Notes: generated by a model not told the origin, from the letters alone. Positions 36,010 through 46,929 are shown, counted from the stretch's first letter. The stretch: 64,000 nt of DNA from Imbricaverruca yamaguchii (GCA_034440575.1 JAOTOL010001435.1:931001-995000), one strand, 5' to 3'. Numbers and translations: made by a program.

Positions 36010-36780
36010 CATCATGTGCGCAATTGCATTTACGATGAGGATGAGCGACCTGGGGATAGCGCCGTTCACGAAGGAGCTCGAGCCGACTCCATGATCTGCA
36101 GAACTAAGCGTACTAGGGTAAAATTCGAACGACGTTGATGAACCCTTTCGATCTAAGCTTCGATATTTTTACAAGCACCGATAGGTCACATACGTGATCC
36201 GCCGGCATTGACACTTGGTTGCGGTTGTGGACACTTGGTCAGTTAGCCAAGCATGATGCACACAAGGCGTTACCGCCCGGTAGCTGGCCGCTGTGGGTTG
36301 GGAGCCGAGCACACTTTGCAGGGTTAACCACGCCCAATGCTACATATGCGACACTTGGCGTCAATTTTAGGTCGATTAGCATATCCTTCATACGCATGCT
36401 CCACGTCAGGTGCATCCCGATTCCACTGAAGCGGTGTTCACTTCCAGCTCAGAAAGAGACTCAGGTTAAGGTCAAGGTCACGTTGGGATCATGCCATATT
36501 GACATCAAAATATATGATATAAAAGCCATGATATTTCTGGTTCCATTATTGCATTGTCCATAGCTTCGTTATCTTCTAAAATGGCTAGCTAATATTCCAG
36601 GATGCAAAACATCAGCAATGTCCCTGGTGCCGCAACACGTGACCGATTCTAATGTGCAGGCATTTAAAATCAGATCATTGCTTAGTGGGCTGGCTTATCA
36701 GGTACCTGGCAATGTCAGGGTGGGTGCAAGAACATTGATGTAGTCTCAGCTAAGCAAAACTAGCCTATCATGACTCAGTT
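36010..36780. promoter_or_regulatory. single-copy stretch with one ERR/FTZ-F1-type site
   Basis: TCAAGGTCA at 36472-36480 matches the extended half-site bound by monomeric nuclear receptors. Otherwise no gene or repeat is recognised. Confidence 0.2.
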
Positions 36781-36786
36781 CATCTA

Positions 36787-36840
36787 TGGGCACTGCATGA
36801 CCACTGCAGTTGATGCGCCTCTAAACCCCAATAAACAAAC
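36787..36840 (+). mobile_element. short retroposed module
   Basis: Reads TGGGCACTGCATGACCACTG, then CAGTTGATGCGCCTCTAAAC and CCCAATAAACAAAC. It has the same 5' start as other copies. No clear target-site duplication was found. Confidence 0.7.
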
Positions 36841-37034
36841 GAGAAGTATCACAGTACAGTGGATCACATTTTAGCTCTCGGCACCACTGCACGTGTTAGT
36901 TTTATAGAGAAACGGCATTTTTGGACCGTATTTTTTACATACTCATACTACTCATCCGTTCTAAACTAGATTACGGCTGCTTCGTTTATGACTCAGCTTG
37001 TATGTCTGATAAGCGAACGTCGCATGTTATGCAC

Positions 37035-37205
37035 AACGCGAGGGGACGAGTAGCCTAGGAGTAAGTTGCTCGTCTCACAATCGAAAGGTTGTGGGTTCGA
37101 GTCTCACCTGTTGCTACTCTTCGCCCGCGACCAATTGGCGTGAGAGATTGGCGACCCTGCATGACTCAACGGTCGATGTGTCGTAAAGCCAACAACCAAC
37201 CAACG
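37035..37205 (+). mobile_element. tRNA-like SINE, copy 2
   Basis: Second copy of the element at 325-508. The head reads GGGGACGAGTAGCCTAGGAG, then TGCTCGTCTCACAATC, and the B box is GGTTCGAGTCTCACC. The body ends GACTCAACGGTCGATGTGTC and GTAAAGCCAACAACC plus ACCAA repeats. The better B box suggests it is the younger copy. Both copies keep the same length, so they define a SINE of about 165 bp. A short retroposed module follows within 40 bp (37245-37297). Confidence 0.8.
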
Positions 37206-37244
37206 AAGTAGACGAGATGCATTAAGAGACGATCATGCGTAGCA

Positions 37245-37297
37245 ATTGGAGCTAAATAACCTCGTAGTGACGCTTCTTTAAGCTCAAATAATCAATC
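37245..37297 (+). mobile_element. short retroposed module, diverged, with target-site duplication
   Basis: The direct repeats GATCATGCGTAGCA (37231-37244) and GATCATGTGTAGCA (37298-37311) differ at one base. The insert ends GACGCTTCTTTAAGCTC and AAATAATCAATC, a diverged version of the family 3' end. Its 5' part is poorly conserved. Confidence 0.72.
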
Positions 37298-37430
37298 GAT
37301 CATGTGTAGCAGAGCAAGACTTTGCTCTAAACACCCACTGAGCTAGGACTGGAAAGCAGTGCTAACTCTAGCGGTGCCAACTAAAACTTCTCGGCTGCCA
37401 TATTCAGTCAGCTAGTGAACGTGTGTGAAA

Positions 37431-38425
37431 CGCTTCAAGCGTCATCTGAACGGCGACAGTCGCATCTCACTGTCGGCACGTGAACGGCGACAGTCGCATC
37501 TCACTGTCGGCATGTGGACGGCGACAGTCGCATCTCACTGTCGGCATGTGAACGGCGACAGTCGCATCTCACTGTCGGCACGTGAACGGCGACAGTCGCA
37601 TCTCACTGTCGGCATGTGGACGGCGACAGTCGCATCTCACTGTCAGCATGTGAACGGCGACAGTCGCATCTCACTGTCGGCACGTGAACGGCGACAGTCG
37701 CATCTCACTGTCGGCATGTGGACGGCGACAGTCGCATCTCACTGTCAGCATGTGAACGGCGACAGTCGCATCTCACTGTCAGCATGTGAACGGCGACAGT
37801 CGCATCTCACTGTCGGCACGTGAACGGCGACAGTCGCATCTCACTGTCGGCATGTGGACGGCGACAGTCGCATCTCACTGTCAGCATGTGAACGGCGACA
37901 GTCGCATCTCACTGTCGGCACGTGAACGGCGACAGTCGCATCTCACTGTCGGCATGTGGACGGCGACAGTCGCATCTCACTGTCAGCATGTGAACGGCGA
38001 CAGTCGCATCTCACTGTCGGCATGTGGACGGCGACAGTCGCATCTCACTGTCGGCATGTGGACGGCGACAGTCGCATCCCACTGTCGGCATGTGAACGGC
38101 GACAGTCGCATCTCACTGTCAGCATGTGAACGGCGACAGTCGCATCTCACTGTCGGCATGTGAACGGCGACAGTCGCATCCCACTGTCGGCATGTGGACG
38201 GCGACAGTCGCATCTCACTGTCGGCATGTGAACGGCGACAGTCGCATCCCACTGTCGGCATGTGGACGGCGACAGTCGCATCTCACTGTCGGCATGTGGA
38301 CGGCGACAGTCGCATCTCACTGTCGGCATGTGGACGGCGACAGTCGCATCTCACTGTCGGCACGTGAACGGCGACAGTCGCATCTCACTGTCGGCATGTG
38401 AACGGCGACAGTCGCATCTCACAAG
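37431..38425. repeat. 34-bp minisatellite with 102-bp higher-order period
   Basis: Unit GTGAACGGCGACAGTCGCAT then CTCACTGTCGGCAT, about 29 copies. Three unit types (GTGAAC...GGCAC, GTGAAC...GGCAT, GTGGAC...CAGCAT) repeat in order over about 37440-38000. Each unit contains GCGACAGTCGC, a 5-bp hairpin with a one-base loop. Confidence 0.95.
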
Positions 38426-38429
38426 CGTC

Positions 38430-39220
38430 ATGTGAACGGCGACAATTGCGACTCATTGGGCCACTCTCCGCTCCTTCCCCATCCCCGCCCCAGCCACCAA
38501 TATCAATTTGTTGAGTTGGAGCTTAGCTGGTTTTTCAAGGGACTGGAAGTCCGGCAAGTGGAGACTTTGTGGCGAGACAGGTTTCAAAGCCGCCCGGCGG
38601 GCTGATCTTCTGCTCTGTTGTCTTCACCGTTGCAGTAGTAAGTGGCGGCGTTTTGTCACGTGGCGGGGCGTGCAACATGAATAATGCGCCCCGGAAGTGG
38701 CGGCAATTGCTGTTTGTATCGCCACGATTATGTCGAGTAGCACTGGGGCGAAACACGTGGCAGGCTTGCATGCTCGCAAATGCATTGAAAGACCTTCAAG
38801 CGAGAGGAAAACTGGTGTGATTTGCGTAATTATGTGCAAGTGAGACGCCACACTGCCGTGCTCAGTCTTAGTGATTTTTGACGGCAGAATGCATTGCAAG
38901 CTGGTTTATAAGCACCGCGCTGCGCACGTACTTCAACCATTTGCAGAATGTGCGATACACGAAGAACATTTCGCAATATGTTGCACCATCTAGTTGTGAG
39001 TCAACCAGTATTGCAATCTCCACGGGACATACAATGTGTGGGTTCAAAATTCCTAGCATGCATACTGCGTTGATCTGTGTAGCGATTCAAAATGCATGAT
39101 GATGCGAAATCTCATCAAACCATTGCATGGTTCCTGGCTATGCAAGTTCTTCTGGAAAGGTTGGCAACTTCTTCGTTTTGCATGGAACACAAGTGCAGAA
39201 GACAGTTTCAGGAAGAGAAC
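38430..39220. other. no recognisable gene
   Basis: Mixed-composition sequence, no family recognised. Confidence 0.45.
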
Positions 39221-39229
39221 GGCCGATTC

Positions 39230-39960
39230 GGCCACAACCAACTACCTCCAGCAGCCACTCGGCCATCGTTTGCGAGCCGTGACGAGCGTCGGTGACCGGG
39301 CGCGACTCGCGCAGGGTTGGCAGTGACCTTGACCGGTCGGTTGTGCGTGCTCCGGCCTGTTTGTCTGCAGCGCCGACGGCTGCGTGCCTGTTGTGTGCGT
39401 GTGTGTGTGTGTGTGGTGTGCCTGTTTACCGGCTGGCGGCGAGGTCGGCGCGTATTTCCGCTCTCAGTCAACAGGAGACGAGCGATAAACAACCGCAACG
39501 CTGCCCCGCCCCACCTCCGCCCGCCCCCGCCCATCGCCTACCGTCGCACCGACGGGCCACCGACGGCCGCGTCATGCACCCGAGGGCTCGCCTCGGGGCG
39601 TGTCCTGACCGGGCACCAGTGGCCGGCTTCCGAGAGGCATTGGCCGCCGGTGTCCAGGTGACCGACGCCTGAGCACGCTCGTCAGCAGGGCGTGACATCC
39701 ACGCCGCAGATCGGCGGTCACTATCTGGTGCGCGGCTATCGGTTGGACGCTATTGTTTATGACCGATGCGCGCATCTGCGGCGTTGAATATCTGCCTGTG
39801 TAATAAACGGGCCGGCGCGAACCAAACAACTGATAGCGCGGCGGCCGGCGCCGGATGTGGTGGCGCTTTGCAACAGAGCATGGCTGCGGCCGGCTGGGGA
39901 CGTGAGATATTTAATGTGCCCGTATCTGCAGCCGACTGTTTTCGGTATGCGCAGCTGGAG
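39230..39960. promoter_or_regulatory. CpG-rich island upstream of the first FoxP exon seen
   Basis: Contains TGACCTTGA (39324-39332, the reverse of TCAAGGTCA), a short GT repeat at about 39398-39416, ATAAACA at 39485 and TGTTTAT at 39754. An ATG at 39573 opens a 28-codon frame (MHPRARLGACPDRAPVAGF, then REALAAGVQ) that ends at a CAG|GTGACC donor in phase 0, matching what exon 1 needs. It has no similarity to known FoxP N termini. Promoter or first-exon status is a guess from position and composition. Confidence 0.35.
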
Positions 39961-40541
39961 GTGTTGCGTCTGTCTATCGGCGATCCGCACCTCGACTTTG
40001 TGGACTCCTTACCAAGATGGTTAGACACCATCCAAGTTTTGTTTTTCAAGTAGTCTTATCAAGGTGTGTGCTCAGTTGCACGTGTTGTTATTTTTCTGAT
40101 ACCTTCATAGAGGCCGTGCTATATCAGTGCATAGAGCGATAGTGCATGCAACTGCATAGCCTGCAACTGCATCCATAATGCCATGCTTTATGGACCGTTT
40201 CGTAAGGATCGTTAGTTCTTGAGGTTGGGAGCACATTAACTGCATCAGCGCTCTCGTCGAAGAATTTCCGTCGCCCAAAGGAACACAAACAGTTATGTCA
40301 TAACGGTGGTACCCTCGGTTTTTGTCGATTTCCAGAAGCTCTGAACTTTCGGGTGCATTTTTACCACATATACATGTTCCATTGACCGTGTGGCCTTGGC
40401 TATTTGACCGTGGGTGGTTCGCAGATAAGGTGCCACATCTGGTGGTGGTGATGTGAGAATAGGGAGACAGATTAGTTTTCTAATAATTGATTTTAACCCA
40501 AAACCACCCAATTAATTATGTAACTTGCATTGATTAGGGTG

Positions 40542-40603
40542 TGTTAGTTAGTTAGCTAGTTGGGTTTAAGGACGCTTCGAACAGTTCTGCGACCATCAGC
40601 GCC
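40542..40603 (-). mobile_element. short retroposed module, 62 bp, with target-site duplication
   Basis: The direct repeats CATTGATTAGGGTG (40528-40541) and CATTGATTAGGATG (40604-40617) differ at one base. On the minus strand the insert starts GGGCGCTGATGGTCGCAG and ends CGTCCTTAAACCC plus AACTAGCTAACTAACTAA. It has a longer CTAA-type tail than other copies. Confidence 0.82.
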
Positions 40604-40789
40604 CATTGATTAGGATGGGATGAACTTTTCTTGGCTCGTAAAAAGCGCAATAAATTTTTAAGCTTTGCAGCTGAATATTCTCACTTTACATTGCTGTGGT
40701 TGTGTGCACTTGCCGCCCTTCCTTGATGCGAAAGCGGTTGCTATATTTATTGGTTCTGTGAATGGCACGCCGATATTTGTGCTATTTTC

Positions 40790-41130
40790 CCCGCACCACC
40801 AACGGTGTCGAACGGCTGCCAGCATCCGGAAACTCCGCATCGAAATCGAACCGTCCGCGCCTCCCAACTGTGAAGTGGACGCCGGCTGGTGGGGGTGGGG
40901 GAGGGGGCGGGGCGGGGGAGGCGCGCGCCATGTGTTGTGTCGTGACGCGGGAACGAAGAGCGTCGCAGCGCTGGCCAGCATCACGTCGAGATCAGAGCTC
41001 ATCCATCATGGCGCCGGTCGGGCCCGGCGCCGGGTGTGGCGCCTGCATGCCAATGCCGCCTTTCGCTAGGGCAGAAGCTCTCTTGGCGGCGGCACGGACG
41101 TTCTGCGCCGATATTCCGGAGACTGGCTCA
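40790..41130. promoter_or_regulatory. CpG-rich island with G-quadruplex-type string
   Basis: It ends about 100 bp before FoxP exon 1. GGGGGTGGGGGAGGGGGC at about 40891-40908, followed by more G-runs, is a strong G-quadruplex candidate on the + strand. A frame beginning MAPVGPGAGCGAC runs to a stop and matches nothing known. Confidence 0.3.
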
Positions 41131-41230
41131 CCTGATGACTGACATCCTGCTGATGATTTCGGTTGGTCGGGGTTTCGAGCCAGATTAGCGTCAAATTGCC
41201 GTCGGTGACCCGGTCGGCCCTGTGTTTCAG

Positions 41231-41440
41231 GTCAGCTCAGTGATCCGTAGTACCAGTAAAGCCGCCGAGTCAGCGTCTCCAACAATCAGTAGCCATGACT
41301 CTTCTGGTGGTGCCGCTGCTATGATGATGCCCCCGGGACTCCAGCACATGCAGCAGCTCATTCAGCAGCACCTTAGTCCGGGCCAATTCCAGAACATCTT
41401 CCAGCAGCAGGGGCTCTTCATGCGACAGCAGGTGCCCGAC
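41231..41440 (+). CDS. FoxP: FoxP exon 1 of those visible: Gln-rich N-terminal region
   Basis: This is an internal coding exon of a FOXP1/2/4-type forkhead transcription factor, a nuclear DNA-binding protein. It opens after the acceptor TGTGTTTCAG in phase 0 and reads VSSVIRSTSKAAE, a Ser-rich stretch, then MMMPPGLQHMQQLIQQHLSP and GQFQNIFQQQGLFMRQQ. The second part matches the vertebrate FOXP segment with QQMQQILQQQ, LSPQQLQALLQQQ. The donor is uncertain: CAG|GTGCCC at 41431 aligns better with other FOXP proteins, while GAC|GTACGT at 41440 is the stronger splice site and adds Val-Pro-Asp. Both keep phase 0. No start codon is in this exon, so at least one more 5' exon must exist. A CpG-rich island ends about 100 bp upstream. 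Identity is certain only together with the downstream exons. Confidence 0.82.
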
Positions 41441-42037
41441 GTACGTATGCGTGTTGTGTGCTACTACCAGAGCTGGTACCAGTACTATAACTATAACAAT
41501 AATTAACACAGAAAATAGTGCTAGAGCTATTACTATAGCTGGTACTAGGACTAGTACCAGGAACTGCTATTACTTAAGCCCGCACAGCTCTGTGTGACCG
41601 ATAAAACTTCCTGTTGCGAGGTGCATGCACCTGGTATGTGCACTCGGCACATGCGAGGTACAATCGGATCCCAGTGGTTCCGCGTTGCTTTCTCCTTTGG
41701 TATGCCTCGCGATGCTTTGAAAGCGCCGGTTACCTGTGTCTCCGTAAATCATGTGCAACCTGTGGAACATTGAAATCCGTCGAATAGTCCTCCCAGAATC
41801 CTTCCTCGTCTTCTCACGAGGAAACGTTCCTCCACCACCAGACTTGTATCCGTTCTTGTCTGCGTGTCTGGTGCTCTAGACTGGCTGCTGTTGTTGTTGT
41901 TGTTGCCGTCCCTGGCCACTGCTGCATTGGTCTGTCGGCCGAGCGGCGTGCTCGTACTTCATGCACTGGTTTTTGTCCGGAGGCCAACGCCCTCACGAGC
42001 CGAATCTGCCCGCCCCGACTGTCACGTTCTGCCGCAG

Positions 42038-42133
42038 CATCAGCAGCTGGCGGAGCTCAGTAAAAAACAGACCGAGGACGCTGTGCGGCAGCTCCAGGAG
42101 CAGCTTCAGATCACCATGTACCAGCAGAACCAG
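42038..42133 (+). CDS. FoxP: FoxP exon 2: coiled Gln-rich segment
   Basis: A 96-nt exon encoding 32 residues: HQQLAELSKKQTEDAVRQ followed by LQEQLQITMYQQNQ. It corresponds to the FOXP segment [20 protein letters not shown], which follows the first poly-Gln region. The acceptor is TTCTGCCGCAG and the donor is CAG|GTGGGC; both ends are phase 0, so it joins exons 1 and 3 without a shift. The poly-Gln tract that is long in vertebrates is short here. The segment should be helical and coiled-coil forming, with no catalytic role. The intron before it is about 600 bp and the intron after it about 1.36 kb; the latter contains a 50-bp tandem repeat. Confidence 0.87.
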
Positions 42134-42384
42134 GTGGGCGACCGTGTCGGCGGCCCACGCCGCGACCATCGCGTTGGACACTCCTCCCGCACGTGTTTAC
42201 GCCCGTGGTATCGGGGCGGATGACGTGCGCCGGCGCACGGGCAGTTGTGTTTGGACAGGTTGTTGGCTGCTTTGCCGAATCATGTCCGCAAAGTTTCGCT
42301 CACTTGAACCTGACTCATAGTGTTGTGGTGCGACCTGCCCTGGAGAAGTGCTTTGACTGCTGTCGCTGACTGATCGGGTGATCC

Positions 42385-42680
42385 GCGACTGCCGCCCCCA
42401 GACTGCCCGTTGGTTGTCAGGTGATCAGGTCTTCCTTGACACAATCTCTAGACTGCCCGTTGGTTGTCAGGTGATCAGGTCTTCCTTGACACAATCTCTA
42501 GACTGCCCGTTGGTTATCAGGTGGTCAGGTCTTCCTTGCCGCCATATCCGGACTGTCCGTTGGTTATCAGGTGGTCAGGTCTTCCTTGACACCGTCCCCA
42601 GACCGTCCGTTGGTTATCAGGTGATCAGGTCTTCCTTGCCGCCATATCCGGACTGTCCGTTGCTTGACTGCTCTCTGCAG
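42385..42680. repeat. 50-bp tandem repeat in FoxP intron 2
   Basis: Unit GACTGCCCGTTGGTTGTCAG, then GTGATCAGGTCTTCCTTGAC and ACAATCTCTA; five to six copies with CCGCCATATCCG variants alternating in the last third. Confidence 0.92.
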
Positions 42681-42729
42681 ACTGTTTATTGGTCGCGCCG
42701 GAATACCACATTGATGTCAGATACCAGAT

Positions 42730-43480
42730 GATCACATGTAAGTAATGCCAGGCCCGATGATAACTTGTGGCAGTCGTGGAATGCTTCCACTATGCTGTTG
42801 GCCACGGTCATGGACGTTGATGTATTGCATCCCGAAGAGCCTTGGTCCCCTAACGTAGGTTTGCATCGCCTTCAGTAATTTATATTTTCATGATAACTAT
42901 ACCCCAATATATTTCGGACGTTCTATCCCTTGCATTTCCTCCTCGCCAATGATTTACAGAAATTGACTTCTCTCGCAACAGTTTCGGGCTGGGTAAACAT
43001 AACTGCTGGCATCTCGCCCTGTTACACTGGATTATCGAAATATTTAATGGGTTTTTCTTCTCTCGATTCTGCAGTCCAACTATTCGCTGTTATTCTTCGC
43101 TAACTGACCAGTTACTCTCCTCCACCAATGTTTCTCCAACAAAATGACTAATTGGTATCACGTTCCCCAACAGCCGTTTTCCGTACACCAAGATAGACAG
43201 TCTTTTTCCGAGTGAGTCGACCGTGTCCCGTTCTACCACACAATGTGTGCGGATTCCCCCAACCGGGAGATGTCGCTACTTTCCTTCGTGACAGCCCATC
43301 TCTTCTCCGTCGAAACACTGACAGTGTGCAGGCCTAATAAGAATGTCCTCTCTCAACTTCGTTACCCCCGTAATCTGGCAAGGTTAACCGTATCCTCTGA
43401 TATTTTCCGCATTAATATCGGTGGGTCGCGTGCTAAGACGCTCGAGCGTCTCTCGGTGCCGAGGTGACCCGAGTTGTTGC
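42730..43480. other. 3' part of FoxP intron 2, no further feature
   Basis: AT-rich, with no exon-like or repeat structure noticed. Confidence 0.5.
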
Positions 43481-43491
43481 ATGTCGGACAG

Positions 43492-43640
43492 GTGGTGCAC
43501 GATAAGAGCAAGTCGGCTGCTCTGTCGCTCCACCACTCGCACCTGATGCAGCAGATGCAGATGATGCAGCAGCGCTACCTGCTGCAGCAGGCCGGCATGC
43601 CCGTCACCCCAGCAAGCGGTCAGTCAGGTCAGTACGTCAG
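43492..43640 (+). CDS. FoxP: FoxP exon 3: second Gln/Met-rich segment, variable 3' end
   Basis: Reads VVHDKSKSAALSLHH, then SHLMQQMQMMQQRYLLQQAG and MPVTPASG. This matches the FOXP segment LVFQQQLLQMQQLQQQ that precedes the zinc finger. The acceptor (CGGACAG) has a weak pyrimidine tract. The end given here uses the donor TCAG|GTCAGT at 43641, which leaves phase 2 and so fits the next exon. Identical TCAG|GTCAGT strings recur at 43677 and 43713 in a 36-bp tandem repeat and are also phase 2; a fourth at 43628 is phase 1 and would shift the frame. Longer exons would add 12-residue units containing SVGAVRPATS. The Leu-Trp-Lys-Glu motif region seen between this segment and the finger in vertebrate FOXP2 was not found in the window. 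Confidence 0.75.
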
Positions 43641-43750
43641 GTCAGTCGGCGCAGTCAGGCCGGCTACATCAGTCAGGTCAGTCGGCGCAGTCAGGCCGGC
43701 TACATCAGTCAGGTCAGTCAGCGCAGTCGGCACAGTCGGGCCGGGCCGGC
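43620..43750. repeat. 36-bp repeat carrying FoxP exon 3 donor sites
   Basis: About three copies of CAGGTCAGTCGGCGCAGTC then AGGCCGGCTACATCAGT. Each carries TCAG|GTCAGT, a good 5' splice site. Thirty-six bases are 12 codons, so use of successive copies keeps the reading frame. Confidence 0.88.
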
Positions 43751-43897
43751 TACATCAGCCAGATCAGTCATGGTGCTCAGCAGGGGAGAGTCGCAGTTGT
43801 CAGGTGGGTAAGGGCTGGCGGGCTGGCCGTGGATGCATTGACATCATTGTTATAATATTTTGCAGTTAATTGGAGGTGCTTTCAACGCATGTTGAAT

Positions 43898-43938
43898 GAA
43901 AGAGGTTCGAAGTCGATGCACCCTTAATCTCAAATAAC
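43898..43938 (+). mobile_element. diverged module fragment in FoxP intron 3
   Basis: GAAGTCGATGCACCCTTAAT followed by CTCAAATAACTC resembles the 3' half of the short module. The 5' half is absent. Confidence 0.4.
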
Positions 43939-44269
43939 TCTAGAATAGGTGTCGATTTAATAGAGCGGCAGGCTCAGAGTTTCATGAAGACCACCTTAAA
44001 ACCGATTTACAAACATTTACAATGGATGTCCATCCAAACCCTCCCCTCCTAAAAAGGAACGATTTATCCACCACTTCCGATGCACGCGTGCTATGTATTG
44101 GTACTCGAGTTGAATATATGATCTGACAAGGTTTGTCTTTGCTTTTTGTCAGGTATGGTTCAGTAGTTTTGACTTCGAAATATGCAGCAATATGATAAAA
44201 GATAAAAGTCCTTGTGGATTTTGTATTTAGTTGACGTTCTCGTCGACTGAAAAAAAGAGTTTTTGTTCG

Positions 44270-44329
44270 AGCCGCTACATGACCAATGTAGTCGATGCGC
44301 CCTAAAGCCCTACTAGCTAACTAACTAAC
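44270..44329 (+). mobile_element. short retroposed module inside FoxP intron 3
   Basis: Reads GCCGCTACATGACC, GTAGTCGATGCGCCCTAAAG and a CTAACTAACTAAC tail. It is flanked by GAGTTTTTGTTCG and GAGTTTTGGTCG, an imperfect direct repeat with one gap. Confidence 0.72.
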
Positions 44330-44759
44330 GAGTTTTGGTCGTGCCGGCGACTAGAACTGGACGAACAAACGAATTTATATCCCACAGGTTCTCTAATTTG
44401 CTTAAACGACAATTTTGTAAAATATTAACAGGTAAGCTACGTTTGGGATGACAACCAGTTCCGTAGCTCTATTCCACAGTTGCATGCAGTCCGCTTCCTG
44501 GGGACGACGTTTCGATGAGTTGAGCATTCGAAAGACGGGAGAGGAAGACGTTCCATGAGTATGGCAATAAATCGGAAGACTCGTTATCCCACATTCGTGG
44601 GAAAGTTTGGGTTCAGTTACAAGCAAGTAGTATGTTTCCGCCCGAGCAATTTGATTGCATCTGTTTTGTGCATCACTTTAAGTTTTAGCTAAACTGGCGC
44701 GGCTGTCCCAAGCCATGTAACTTCACAATCACTGTGCACCGTTTTCTTTTGTTGCAAGC

Positions 44760-45560
44760 CGCCTGTGTGTGCGGCACTGTGCCGTCGCCATAGCAACGGC
44801 GCGACGCCGGCGGTGATTCACGTATGGCCTGGCCTCTGCCGGGGGCTGCGGCTGCCTTCTACTGGTGGCGGTTTGTTGACACACTACACCTCAAAGCCGG
44901 GTCGGCACGCTAGCGGCCGTGCGCGGCGTCCATGGGCCGCGCGCCGCCGCCGCTGGATCGATGGCATGGGCGCGCGGCCCGCCGGCCGGACCGACTGGCC
45001 AGACTGGCCGGGCACGATGGACGAGTCGATGTCGTCGACGGTCGGAAGATGCCGCCGATCACGGTGTAGCCGCCAACCTGTGCCGGCTGGCGGCCAGTCC
45101 GATCGAGTCGCTCCGAGCCGCGCCACGGCACCGCGAGGCGGCGACTCTGCGGCTCCTCGACACGACCGGACCCGTCTCGACCCGGCGTCGTCGGCCATGT
45201 TCCGCGCAGCTCGACCCTTGTGGGGGCGGCCCAGCCAGGTGCCCACTCGACCGTCGCTGATCGAGAGCTGCCGCCGCTGCCGCCGCCGCAGTCTGCGCTG
45301 CCACACTGGCCGCAGTCTGCGCTGCCACACTGGCCGCAGTCTGCGCTGCCACACTGGCCGCACCGGCGGCGTGATCTGGCCTCATCAATAGTCGTCACGG
45401 GCGGCTTTAAAGGTGTGAGAGCTGGCGGCTATAATTAGACAACTGCCGCGGAGCTGCAGAGCCGCCGGCGGGAGCGCCGACCGCCTCACGGCCTCTGTCT
45501 GACCGGCGTGCGGTCATCGACGCCGACGAGGCCACCTGACGCCGGGCGCGTGTGGCCGGC
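44760..45560. promoter_or_regulatory. CpG-rich island in FoxP intron 3 with an RFX X-box
   Basis: GTCGCCATAGCAAC at 44784-44797 fits the RFX X-box consensus (GTNRCC, AT, RGYAAC) exactly. The island is CpG-dense over 800 bp, and open frames on both strands reflect composition rather than coding. Candidate alternative promoter or enhancer. Confidence 0.35.
45280..45362. repeat. 24-bp tandem repeat, 3 copies
   Basis: Unit CCGCAGTCTGCGCTGCCACA plus CTGG, eight codons long, lying inside the CpG island. Confidence 0.9.
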
Positions 45561-45639
45561 GCTCACGGTGGCGCGTGGCACCAGAGCAGACGGTTTGACG
45601 TCAGAGGACACCTGGCTGGTCATCTCTGCACTACGTGGC

Positions 45640-45895
45640 CCGTGACGGGCTTGGCCGCACGATATCACCAGTGTCGGGCTGCACAATGTCACCAGTGTCG
45701 GGCTTGGCGACGTCGCCACAGTGTGGGGCTTATTGACGTCACTTCACGGTGTCGGGCTCAGTGACGTCAAGTCACATTGTCGGGACTGGGGACGCCACTT
45801 CACAGTGTCAGGCTTGTCGACGTCACTTCACGGTGTCGAGCTCAGCGACGCCACTTCAGTGTTGGGCTTGGCCACACCACATCACCAGTGCTGGC
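45640..45895. repeat. diverged 29-bp repeat with CRE-type palindromes
   Basis: Units built on CTTCACGGTGTCGGGCTCAG plus TGACGTCA. Full TGACGTCA sites are at 45734 and 45762, and another lies just before the array at 45596. Confidence 0.75.
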
Positions 45896-46429
45896 TGACC
45901 TACCATAGTACGATGCTGCTCCTGGGGGATTACCAACTGGGTGGTACGACTGGGTCACACGGTGATCTACAGAGCGCGGTGCACTGGCATATCAGTCACC
46001 ATGCGTGCCAGATTCACACGTGAAGTGTGCGTTTGTGAGCTCAGTCAAGAGATAACACGTCATATCATTACCTAAGCATAAAAGCATGATGTGGAGGCGG
46101 CGTGGACATAATCTCTTGGCCCACCTCACCATCTCTATGCCGTCGTTCACAACACACCCATTCATGAATCGCTAAGCTAAGGAGTTCCTCAGCTAGCTGG
46201 AGCTTGCGAGGTTCTACTTCGCCTTTTTAGGTCACGGGTAAAATTTGTTGTTCGGTGGAATTCGGCATTGTCAGATTAGTTCAAACCAAGTCACTCAAAA
46301 TTAGCATAATCCATACATTAACCATTAATCGTGTCGGCGTTGCATGGACAAAATCGACGCTAAAAACCTTCTCTTCATGTCGTTAACGTGCTCTTAGGTT
46401 CATGGCCGTACGAATTCGGGCGAGATGAT

Positions 46430-46870
46430 GCGGATTGGGAAGTTTGCGGGACGGAGGAGGCTGCGTAGCCGCGGGCGGGCGAGCCTGCCCGCACTGACAC
46501 TTCAACTGGCCCGTCCTAGTTTTCCTCGCTACATAACTATGGCGAGACGAAGCAGAACACGTGGCGGCACGTGTGCAGTCCCGCGGCAAGGTCGCGGCGA
46601 CAGGTCGCCGAGGCAGCTCCCGCCGGCCGACGCGCCTGTTGGCGTGCTCCCTGTGTCACAGTGCAGCTGCACCTCGGCCGATCTGTCGGCCAACTCCAGG
46701 CGCACGCCGGTCGATGTTCGGCAGACCAGTTTCGGGTCGATGTTGCGTCGGGCCGGCTTTGTTGTTGTTTTCGAATCGGCCTGGATACATTGCTGCCGTG
46801 GCAACTGGTTGCACCATATTGACGCGTTGTGCTGGCGTCTGCGTAGGATGGCGCTCACCGGCGATCAATG
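46430..46870. promoter_or_regulatory. CpG-rich island in FoxP intron 3 with an X-box-like site
   Basis: GCTGCCGTGGCAAC at 46792-46805 is one mismatch from an RFX X-box. The long frames are composition-driven; no protein family is recognised. Confidence 0.3.
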
Positions 46871-46929
46871 CCCGCTCGTGCCAACAAAAGTAATTGACAT
46901 CTTGCGTCCGCTCTGTTCGCGGTGAAACT

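Noticed and set aside
37431..38425. CRISPR-like array
   Set aside because: The units are contiguous tandem copies without unique spacers, and the genome is eukaryotic.
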